Shown in pieces: positions 1 to 5,276 of a DNA stretch of 5,794 bases (the first letter of the stretch is position 1; each line of letters starts with the position of its first letter). The notes beneath the pieces are model-generated. The model was given only the letters and a program-made list of their open reading frames with translations. It was not told where the DNA came from and did not search any database. This stretch comes from Deltaproteobacteria bacterium (GTDB taxonomy: Bacteria; Desulfobacterota; JAENJC01). The DNA lies in the NCBI GenBank assembly GCA_016844545.1, contig JAENJC010000105.1:1-5794 (forward strand). Reading direction: 5' to 3'. The position numbers were made by a program, and so were the translations under genes.

Positions 1-119
1 TACCCGACGATATCTCCAAGACAGAGGATCTCGTCTACTTTAAATCCAGATATCTTTGCCAGAACGGCCTCCAGGGCCTCCAGATTCGAATGTATGTCTG
101 AGATAATTGCATAGCGCAT
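1..119 (-). CDS. Metallophosphoesterase, N-terminal part (cut by window edge)
   Basis: Thirty-nine codons are visible, from an ATG at 117-119 running leftwards off the window. The translation begins MRYAIISDIHSNLEALEAVL and ends LCLGDIVG, with the next codon starting TA (probably Tyr). This matches the calcineurin-like phosphoesterase family, close to the small YfcE/MJ0936 type. D8 and H10 of the D-x-H motif and D36 of the G-D motif are the expected first metal ligands of a two-metal hydrolase. Members usually cleave phosphodiesters or phosphomonoesters in the cytoplasm, but the substrate cannot be told from this fragment. No Shine-Dalgarno sequence precedes the ATG; a promoter-like sequence instead places transcription start at the ATG itself. 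The gene is divergent from the suhB-like gene. Family assignment is firm; exact function is open. Confidence 0.85.
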   Translation of the reverse strand, partial: MRYAIISDIHSNLEALEAVLAKISGFKVDEILCLGDIVG

Positions 120-125
120 AAGAAA

Positions 126-154
126 AGGATAACAAAGGGGTGGCAGTATTTCAA
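126..154 (-). promoter_or_regulatory. Candidate promoter of the metallophosphoesterase gene (predicts a leaderless mRNA)
   Basis: On the minus strand TTGAAA (149-154, 5 of 6 to the sigma-70 -35 consensus) is followed after exactly 17 bp by TATCCT (126-131, 4 of 6 to the -10 consensus). Counting seven bases on puts the transcription start at position 119, the A of the start codon. This agrees with the lack of any ribosome-binding site. It is a pattern match only; the -10 is imperfect. Confidence 0.35.
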
Positions 155-196
155 CTAATACCAATTCGCATTCAAATAAAGACTTTTAAATGCTCA

Positions 197-225
197 GGTA
201 TAATACCCATCCGGGTATAAATACC
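197..225. repeat. Interrupted hairpin made of GGTAT/ATACC units
   Basis: GGTAT at 197-201 pairs with ATACC at 221-225, and ATACCC at 203-208 pairs with GGGTAT at 213-218. A small internal loop (A opposite AA) separates the two stems and ATCC closes the structure. Each half is also a short palindrome by itself (GGTAT-A-ATACC and GGTAT-AA-ATACC), so it could serve as two tandem protein-binding sites rather than an RNA stem. A perfect TATAAT lies at 199-204, but no convincing -35 box is at the right distance on the plus strand. Confidence 0.5.
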
Positions 226-276
226 AAGTAAGCTTTCATTAGGCTCAACAGTAGATGTTTGAAAGCAACCTGGTAT
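221..276. repeat. Imperfect 56-bp inverted repeat
   Basis: ATACCA (221-226) and GCTTTCA (232-238) form the left arm; TGAAAGC (260-266) and TGGTAT (271-276) form the right arm. The arms are separated by 21 bp and each has a 4-5 base unpaired stretch. The structure shares ATACC with the hairpin at 197-225, and the 10-mer GGTATAAATA occurs directly repeated at 214-223 and 272-281. This could be a decayed miniature element or a regulatory site between the divergent genes. Confidence 0.45.
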
Positions 277-285
277 AAATAAAAT

Positions 286-313
286 TTGGCGGCATAAGGG
301 AGTTTATGATAAT
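286..313 (+). promoter_or_regulatory. Candidate promoter of the suhB-like gene
   Basis: TTGGCG (286-291) and GATAAT (308-313) are separated by 16 bp and resemble sigma-70 boxes. Transcription would start near 320, leaving about three bases before the ATG at 323. An AAGGGAG sequence at 296-302 looks like a ribosome-binding site, but it is 20 bases from the ATG, and the nearer ATG at 306 is in a different frame. It therefore more likely lies in the promoter spacer than in an mRNA leader. Confidence 0.4.
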
Positions 314-322
314 ATCCCCCGC

Positions 323-1096
323 ATGGAATTCATGCAGACAGCTGTGGATGCGGCATTAAAAGGCGGAGAGGTCCTCCTCTCAAGGTTCGGCTCCTCGAAT
401 AACGTAAGGTTCAAGGAGAAGATAAACCTGGTTACAGATGCTGATCTCCTTGCGGAGCGGGCCGTTGTGGATGTCATACAAAAAAGCTTTCCTGACCACC
501 AGATAATGGGAGAGGAAGGGGTGGCCAACGGCGGGGAGTCCGATCATAAGTGGATAATTGACCCGCTGGACGGCACCACCAACTATGCCCACGGATACCC
601 TGTTTTCAGCGTATCCATTGCCCTTGAGATAAAAGGCGAGGTAGTTGTCGGGGCGGTTTATAACCCTATCCTTAAAGAGCTTTTCACTGCTGAGAAGGGA
701 AAAGGGGCCTACTTAAATGACAAGCGGCTTAAGGTTTCAACTACAGATAAACTGATAGACTCCCTCCTTTCAACAGGTTTTCCTTATGTCAGGATGACAG
801 GCGGGCCTACCAATCTCGAAAACTTCAATAAGGCAATCATGAACTGCCAGGAGATAAGGAGGGACGGATCGGCTGCATTAGACCTCTGTTATGTGGCAGC
901 AGGGCGGTTTGACGGATTTTGGGAGCTGATGCTGAAACCATGGGATGATGCAGCTGGGATGCTTGTATTAACAGAGGCAGGTGGCAAGGTCACGGACCTG
1001 AAAGGTGGGCTGTATTCCATATATTCAGATGAGATTCTGGCAACAAACGGCCTGATTCATCAAGAGTTGATGGATGTGCTGAACAGAGCTGTTTGA
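323..1096 (+). CDS. suhB: Inositol-1-monophosphatase family protein (SuhB-like)
   Basis: A 257-residue protein of normal family length. It should be a cytoplasmic Mg2+-dependent phosphatase acting on inositol 1-phosphate or related sugar or nucleoside phosphates; family members overlap in substrate, so myo-inositol is not assured. The metal site is complete: GEE at 63-65, DPLDGT at 80-85 after WII, and WDDAAG at 207-212 followed by LTEAGG. YNP at 113-115 and RDGSAALDL from 180 are also typical of the family. E. coli SuhB additionally binds RNA polymerase/NusA in rRNA antitermination; nothing here shows that role. Start choice is between ATG 323 and the in-frame ATG at 332; neither has a good ribosome-binding site, and 323 suits the promoter spacing. 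The gene is divergent from the phosphoesterase and convergent with the cyclase, so it is probably monocistronic. The symbol is by family resemblance. Confidence 0.9.
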   Translation: MEFMQTAVDAALKGGEVLLSRFGSSNNVRFKEKINLVTDADLLAERAVVDVIQKSFPDHQIMGEEGVANGGESDHKWIIDPLDGTTNYAHGYPVFSVSIALEIKGEVVVGAVYNPILKELFTAEKGKGAYLNDKRLKVSTTDKLIDSLLSTGFPYVRMTGGPTNLENFNKAIMNCQEIRRDGSAALDLCYVAAGRFDGFWELMLKPWDDAAGMLVLTEAGGKVTDLKGGLYSIYSDEILATNGLIHQELMDVLNRAV

Positions 1097-1155
1097 GGGC
1101 TCTGGCGGCAAAGATCAATCTGTTTATCTTCTTTTATTTAATATCGCCTTATCTT

Positions 1156-3207
1156 TCATACACAGGAAACTACTCTGTTCTTTCCCCCGGTCTTTGCCAT
1201 AAAAAGGGCTCTATCCGCCTGCTCTATAAGGGTCTCCATAGAATCCGCATCTTCTGGACAGGTAGCTATTCCAAGGCTTATGGTCACCTTCGCTCCTGCC
1301 GGTATTTTGGGTCCCCAATAAGGTGTATCTTCAATCCCTTTTCTTATTCTTTCCGCAATGATCATCGAAGCGGCCTTGCTGGTTGTCGGAAGTATTACAG
1401 TAAATTCCTCCCCTCCATATCGGGCTACCACATCTATGTTTCTGACCTCTTCCTGAATGGCATGGGCCACTGTTTTAAGGATCTGGTCACCGGCTGGATG
1501 GCCATACCTGTCATTAAAAGATTTAAAGTCGTCGATATCTATCATAAAAAGGGTGAGGGGTACCTTGTGTCGCTTTGCACGTTCCGTCTCTTCAAAGAGG
1601 CGATCCTGAAGGTATCTCCGATTTAAGAGGCCTGTCAAGTGGTCTGTAATGGAGATGCTTCTTAACTCCTCAGACATCTTATAATATGCTCCCCTGTCCA
1701 GGGCAATAGAGGCATAAGAGGCGAAGGACAGCAACAGGTCCCTGTCTTCTGCGGAAAAGACCTCGCCTGTAATCTTGTCCGAGATATTAAGGACACCGAT
1801 AATCCTGGAATTAACATTAAGGGGTATGCTGACGAAGGACTTGGTTTTAAACCTTGATCTGTTCTTCCTTGGTACTGGGCTTTCTTCTATATCATTAACT
1901 ATCAGAGGAGTTCCCCTTTCGGCAACCCCTCCGGAGATCCCTTCTCCAATCCTGACCTTGAGGTCCTCAACGATGGCCTTGTTAATGCCCTTGGTTGCTT
2001 TTATAGCCAGGGCCATATCCTTCTCATCGAGGATCATCAATGACCCCTGTTCAGCGCCAACCAGTTCTATCGATTTGTTGAGAACCATGTCGTACAAAGC
2101 CTCCGGTTCCAACAGGGAGGTAAATGCGCCGGAAGCGGCATAAAGGGCTGACTGAAGTATAAGCCTCCTTGCTTTGTCCTCTTTCAGAGATATATTTTCC
2201 ATAAAGACGGAAAGCTGGCTGCATAGGGTCGAGATGAGCTTTATATCGTCTTCTCCCAATGTTGTATTAAAGATTACCAAAAGGCTGAATGTTTCGCCCT
2301 CTCTTTTCAGTGGAAAGAGGTGAATGGAGTGAACACCTTCCGGGGCAGCCAGTTTCCTTAATACGTCCCTGTCGGTAGACCCTTCAGGCTTTCCTGTGGC
2401 TGTAACCCTGTTGACTATGTCTATAGAACTATCAATTACAAAGGAATGCAGCTCATCCCAGCGCCGTCCAAAGGCAGCACAAGTTATAAATGAAGTTTCC
2501 CTGTCCCGCACCGCTATGCTTGCGCTCTCCACATCAAAAAGAATCCCAAGGGTCTTAAGGGCAAGCTCATAGGCGTCTTTCTGACTTACCGGCTGCAGGA
2601 ACCCGGAGGTAACGTTAAAAACCGACTTCATCTGGTAGAATCTCTTCTCAAACATCCCTTTGTTATAAATACCCTTAAAGAAAGGGAGGGCCAGGGCCAT
2701 TACATTATTGGGAATGGTATTGAACTCCTCGGGAGACAAGGAGTTAAGGCCCTTTGTAAAGGGAGATATGGTGGATTCACGCATCTCATATTCCCCAGCC
2801 TTATCATGAAACATTTTAATATTCTCGGTGGAGAGATAAACATGGCCGCCTAAGATGACCAGTTGAACATCTTTATCAAGAATAATTGGGACAGCATAGG
2901 AATATTGGTGAGTGTGGCATTCAAATATGTACGGCTCCCCCCGATTCAGTGCCTTGGATATGGCTTTAAGGCAATATTCCTTGCAGAGGTTGACTCCCTC
3001 TACGGTCCCCATAGCTGCCTTACAGGCGATATTTGTTTTAGTGGGAGGGGTGAGTATAGAACCTTCGCGGTCGTATACAGCCAAACAACCACAATCGAAA
3101 GAGGATGTCATCCCTTCCAGAAATTCCTGCCAGAGGGGGACGTCCATAAAGTCAAAAGAGGGTTTTGAGCTCTGTATGTTGGATTTTATTTCATATGAAG
3201 TTAACAA
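1156..3207 (-). CDS. Sensor diguanylate cyclase, PocR-GAF-GAF-GGDEF
   Basis: A 683-residue cytoplasmic signalling protein with no visible membrane segment or signal peptide. The N-terminal part (about 20-185) resembles the PocR ligand-binding domain, with Cys62, Cys75, Cys79 and the C97-H98 motif before a hydrophobic AVPI strand. Two GAF-like domains follow: about 200-340, less typical, and about 350-508, typical, with the GEGISGGVAERG and GVLNISDK segments. The C-terminal GGDEF domain (about 512-680) has DHLTGLLNRR at 522-531, the metal-binding MIDIDDF segment (D557, D560) and an intact GGEEF at 598-602, so it should convert two GTP to cyclic di-GMP. RNID at 589-592 lies five residues before GGEEF, the standard spacing of the inhibitory RxxD I-site, so product inhibition is expected. 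The start is TTG at 3205-3207; a GGAG at 3213-3216 supports it, whereas the first internal ATG (codon 21) lacks one. The sensed ligand is unknown. No EAL or HD-GYP domain is present. Confidence 0.93.
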   Translation of the reverse strand: MLTSYEIKSNIQSSKPSFDFMDVPLWQEFLEGMTSSFDCGCLAVYDREGSILTPPTKTNIACKAAMGTVEGVNLCKEYCLKAISKALNRGEPYIFECHTHQYSYAVPIILDKDVQLVILGGHVYLSTENIKMFHDKAGEYEMRESTISPFTKGLNSLSPEEFNTIPNNVMALALPFFKGIYNKGMFEKRFYQMKSVFNVTSGFLQPVSQKDAYELALKTLGILFDVESASIAVRDRETSFITCAAFGRRWDELHSFVIDSSIDIVNRVTATGKPEGSTDRDVLRKLAAPEGVHSIHLFPLKREGETFSLLVIFNTTLGEDDIKLISTLCSQLSVFMENISLKEDKARRLILQSALYAASGAFTSLLEPEALYDMVLNKSIELVGAEQGSLMILDEKDMALAIKATKGINKAIVEDLKVRIGEGISGGVAERGTPLIVNDIEESPVPRKNRSRFKTKSFVSIPLNVNSRIIGVLNISDKITGEVFSAEDRDLLLSFASYASIALDRGAYYKMSEELRSISITDHLTGLLNRRYLQDRLFEETERAKRHKVPLTLFMIDIDDFKSFNDRYGHPAGDQILKTVAHAIQEEVRNIDVVARYGGEEFTVILPTTSKAASMIIAERIRKGIEDTPYWGPKIPAGAKVTISLGIATCPEDADSMETLIEQADRALFMAKTGGKNRVVSCV

Positions 3208-3212
3208 AAAGT

Positions 3213-3216
3213 CTCC
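3213..3216 (-). promoter_or_regulatory. Ribosome-binding site fixing the TTG start of the cyclase
   Basis: Read on the minus strand, GGAG is followed by five bases and then TTG at 3207-3205. No ATG or GTG lies in frame between this site and codon 21, so this is the best start. Confidence 0.6.
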
Positions 3217-3244
3217 ACTATTTTAGATAGTTAAAAACAATAAA

Positions 3245-3273
3245 ATAATATCATAAATGTTAGATACTTGCAA
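3245..3273 (-). promoter_or_regulatory. Candidate sigma-70 promoter of the cyclase gene
   Basis: On the minus strand TTGCAA (3268-3273, 4 of 6) and TATTAT (3245-3250, 5 of 6) are exactly 17 bp apart. Transcription would start near 3238, giving an untranslated leader of about 30 bases that contains the GGAG ribosome-binding site. The surrounding DNA is AT-rich, which raises the chance of accidental matches, but spacing and position are good. Confidence 0.5.
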
Positions 3274-3294
3274 TAAGCCAAAATCTGTCGAATA

Positions 3295-3306
3295 AAGAAT
3301 ATTCTT
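3295..3306. promoter_or_regulatory. Perfect 12-bp palindrome, possible operator (site 1)
   Basis: AAGAATATTCTT is its own reverse complement. It lies about 57-68 bp upstream of the predicted cyclase transcription start, a usual place for an activator site. It shares the AAGAATA...TATTCTT half-sites with a second palindrome whose centre is 40 bp away. The binding protein is unknown. Confidence 0.45.
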
Positions 3307-3331
3307 GTCTAATAAAATTAACAATCATCTA

Positions 3332-3349
3332 AAAGAATAAATATTCTTT
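3332..3349. promoter_or_regulatory. 18-bp inverted repeat, possible operator (site 2)
   Basis: AAAGAATA and TATTCTTT form perfect 8-bp arms around AA. The half-site is the same as in the palindrome at 3295-3306 but with a wider spacing between halves. It is about 209 bp upstream of the korA start codon, so a role for korA would need a promoter well upstream of that gene. Confidence 0.45.
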
Positions 3350-3548
3350 AACAAAGTATTAAGACTTAAGTTTTACAAGTAGATCGTTTTTTCATTGGAG
3401 CTGAACAAAGCATCCCTTATGGTACATTGCGGAAGGCAACAGTAAACAACTTGCAAAAACATCAGACCACGGTAAACTTACACAAAGACATATAGAACTG
3501 AGAAACAACTATCCATGGATTGAACAGATTTAATTAAACACAAAAGAC

Positions 3549-3552
3549 GGAG
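3549..3552 (+). promoter_or_regulatory. Ribosome-binding site of korA
   Basis: GGAG stands six bases before the ATG at 3559. Another ATG at 3555, only two bases away, opens a different frame that lacks protein resemblance. Spacing and the conserved start of the gamma domain both select 3559. Confidence 0.65.
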
Positions 3553-3558
3553 CTATGT

Positions 3559-4953
3559 ATGGACTACTCTATAAAAATCGGCGGTGCGGCTGGGCAAGGT
3601 ATCCAGACGGTTGGGGAGACCATTGCCAGGGTATTCTCAAGGGGAGGGTATCATGTATTCACTCATCAGGACTACGAGTCCCGCGTAAGGGGAGGTCACA
3701 ACTTCTTCCAGATCAGGGTCTCGGACACCCCTATCATGGCCTCGCGAAGTCTGGTCGATATCCTTGTGGCCTTTGACAAGGCCAGCTTAGAGCAGCATGC
3801 AAAAGAGCTGACAGAAACAGGAGTTGCAATCTATGACTCCTCTCTCCTCGGAAAAGTTGAAACCGAGAACTGCCTGGATGTCCCTTTTGCAAAGCTGGCA
3901 GTTGTTCAGGGCGGCGACAAGATTATGGCCAATACAGTAGCCATTGGCGCGGTTTTAGGGATGCTGGGGATGAAGCTCGACGTACTGGATGAGATCATTA
4001 AGGAGACCTTCAGGAAGAAAGGGGATGAGGTAATAAAGGGGAACATAAATGCAGCTATTGCAGGAAGAGAGTATGCAGTTAAAAACTGTGAAAGGTGCCG
4101 GTTTTCTTTAGGGACAGTTCATGAACCGCCCCTGCAAAATAAAATCCTCATAAACGGCGTTGAGGGAATCGGGTTTGGGGCCGTTGCATCCGGCTGCAAG
4201 TTTTACGCCGCCTATCCCATGACCCCCTCAACCGGGATAATGAACTACCTTGCCAACAAGGGAAAGGAATACGGCATAGTTGTGGAACAGGCGGAGGATG
4301 AGATAGCCGCTATCAATATGGCGCTTGGGGCGTCATTCGCTGGAGTCAGGGCCATGACAGGCACCGCAGGCGGAGGGTTTGCATTAATGGTGGAAGGGCT
4401 CTCCCTTGCGGCCATGACGGAGACGCCTGTTGTCATCGCCCTTGGCCAGAGGCCTGCGCCTGCCACAGGTCTTCCAACAAGGACGGAGCAGGGAGACCTT
4501 TCCTTTGCCCTTTATGCATCCCACGGCGAGTTTCCGAGGCTCGTTTTCGCACCCGGCACACCGGAGCAGGCTTTTTATCTTACAAATAAGGCCTTTGACC
4601 TGTCTGAAAAATACCAGATACCGGCAATAATCATATTCGACCAGTATCTGGCGGACTGCCAGTGGACCTTTGAAGGGTTTGATCTGGACAGGCTCAAAAA
4701 CACTGATTACAGGGTGAGAGGGGAGGCCTTGAATAATCTGACCGATTACAAGAGGCATGCATTCACAGAGAGCGGAGTGTCTCCCCTTGCCGTTCCAGGT
4801 GAGTCAAGGTATCTGGTAGTAACGGACAGCGACGAGCATGACGAAGATGGGCACATAGTTGAAGATGCTGAGACGAGGATAAAGATGGTGGACAAGAGGT
4901 TGTTTAAAAAACTCCCCCTAATCAGGGCCGAGATAGAGAAAAGCCAGACATAG
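3559..4953 (+). CDS. korA: 2-oxoacid:ferredoxin oxidoreductase, fused gamma-alpha subunit, C-terminally truncated by a frame disruption
   Basis: The 464 residues cover the gamma domain (about 1-185, with GGAAGQGIQTVGE near the start and SRVRGGHNFFQIR at 41-53) and most of the alpha subunit (from about 193). Alpha landmarks are YPMTPSTG at 219-226, EDEIAA at 246-251, MTGTAGGGFALM, GLPTRTEQGDL and DSDEHDEDGHI at 423-433. With KorB, such proteins use CoA and thiamine diphosphate to interconvert a 2-oxoacid (2-oxoglutarate is likeliest) and acyl-CoA with ferredoxin, in the cytoplasm. Fused gamma-alpha proteins are usually about 560-600 residues; this frame ends early at TAG 4951-4953, and the missing domain is encoded just downstream in another frame. 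The gene is therefore disrupted, or the sequence is wrong here. CERC at 177-180 forms a Cys pair in the interdomain linker, of unknown meaning. KorA-type identity is secure; substrate is not. Confidence 0.88.
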   Translation: MDYSIKIGGAAGQGIQTVGETIARVFSRGGYHVFTHQDYESRVRGGHNFFQIRVSDTPIMASRSLVDILVAFDKASLEQHAKELTETGVAIYDSSLLGKVETENCLDVPFAKLAVVQGGDKIMANTVAIGAVLGMLGMKLDVLDEIIKETFRKKGDEVIKGNINAAIAGREYAVKNCERCRFSLGTVHEPPLQNKILINGVEGIGFGAVASGCKFYAAYPMTPSTGIMNYLANKGKEYGIVVEQAEDEIAAINMALGASFAGVRAMTGTAGGGFALMVEGLSLAAMTETPVVIALGQRPAPATGLPTRTEQGDLSFALYASHGEFPRLVFAPGTPEQAFYLTNKAFDLSEKYQIPAIIIFDQYLADCQWTFEGFDLDRLKNTDYRVRGEALNNLTDYKRHAFTESGVSPLAVPGESRYLVVTDSDEHDEDGHIVEDAETRIKMVDKRLFKKLPLIRAEIEKSQT

Positions 4954-4958
4954 TCCTC

Positions 4959-5267
4959 GTGGGATGGGGCTCTAATTACGGGGTTATGAAGGAGGCTGTT
5001 GATATTTTATCGAATGGAAAAAATATAGCCATGCTCCATTTCAGTGAGATATTCCCGTTTCCGGCTACGGATAAATTTAACTATCTGAAGATTTTGAGCG
5101 AAGCATGGTTGTCTATCTGTATAGAAAATAATGCCACAGGCCAGTTTGCAAGGTTGGTGAGGGCTGAGACCGGGTTTGAATTTAAACACAAGATCAATAA
5201 GTATGACGGAAGGCCGTTTTTGCTGGAAGAACTTGTAGCGGCAATTACAGGACAGATCAATGGATAA
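4959..5267 (+). pseudogene. korA: Detached C-terminal domain of KorA (alpha subunit), out of frame with the upstream part
   Basis: The open frame can be read from about 4938 as KPDIVLVGWGSNYG and runs to TAA at 5265-5267; the first usable start is GTG at 4959, giving 102 residues. GWGS, the ENNATGQFARLVRAETGF segment and the closing KYDGRPF are characteristic of the C-terminal domain of 2-oxoacid:ferredoxin oxidoreductase alpha subunits. Neither GTG 4959 nor the in-frame ATG 4986 has a good ribosome-binding site, and this domain is not normally a separate protein in this enzyme type. It is best seen as the second half of the disrupted gene beginning at 3559. Reinitiation after the upstream stop could still produce it as a separate chain. 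Confidence 0.75.
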
Positions 5268-5271
5268 GGAG
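5265..5271 (+). promoter_or_regulatory. korB ribosome-binding site overlapping the korA stop codon
   Basis: TAAGGAG contains both the korA-frame TAA stop (5265-5267) and a strong Shine-Dalgarno core, five bases before the korB ATG at 5277. The overlap suggests translational coupling of beta to alpha. A frame disruption in korA could therefore also lower korB translation. Confidence 0.7.
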
Positions 5272-5276
5272 CATAC

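Larger units (their letters stand above)
3208..3558. other. Intergenic region between the divergent cyclase and kor genes
   Basis: The left part is extremely AT-rich (24 G or C in 3241-3360) and holds the cyclase promoter and the two palindromes. The right part is less so (48 G or C in 3405-3530). It carries a 42-codon stretch without stops on the plus strand, between TGA at 3402-3404 and TAA at 3531-3533, but with no ATG, GTG or TTG in frame. A weak promoter-like pair for korA is TTGCAA 3451-3456 and TAAACT 3473-3478 (16-bp spacing), which would give a leader of about 75 bases. I see no tRNA, riboswitch fold or terminator that I can support. Confidence 0.6.

Noticed and set aside
1097..1155. 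Bidirectional terminator between the convergent suhB-like and cyclase genes
   Set aside because: Only a 5-bp AAGAT/ATCTT stem with a T-rich stretch is visible on the plus strand; too weak to call an intrinsic terminator.
1093..1626. 177-residue plus-strand open frame following the suhB-like gene
   Set aside because: It lies almost entirely opposite the well-supported GGDEF coding region and its translation has no family resemblance; it is a shadow of that gene.
3298..3303. Heat-shock-like GAAnnTTC element within the 3295-3306 palindrome
   Set aside because: The match is to a eukaryotic factor site and is explained by the palindrome itself; it has no bearing in a bacterial chromosome.
3395..3434. 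Sigma-54 promoter upstream of korA (TGGTAC...TTGC-like sequence)
   Set aside because: The required GG-N10-GC spacing is not met at 3421 or at the TTGGAG at 3395-3400.
4936..4953. Programmed -1 ribosomal frameshift joining the two parts of korA
   Set aside because: The only run is four As in GAG AAA AGC, not a classical X-XXY-YYZ heptamer, and re-pairing of the P-site tRNA would meet a G. I see no strong stem just downstream. The missing linker also argues for a deletion.
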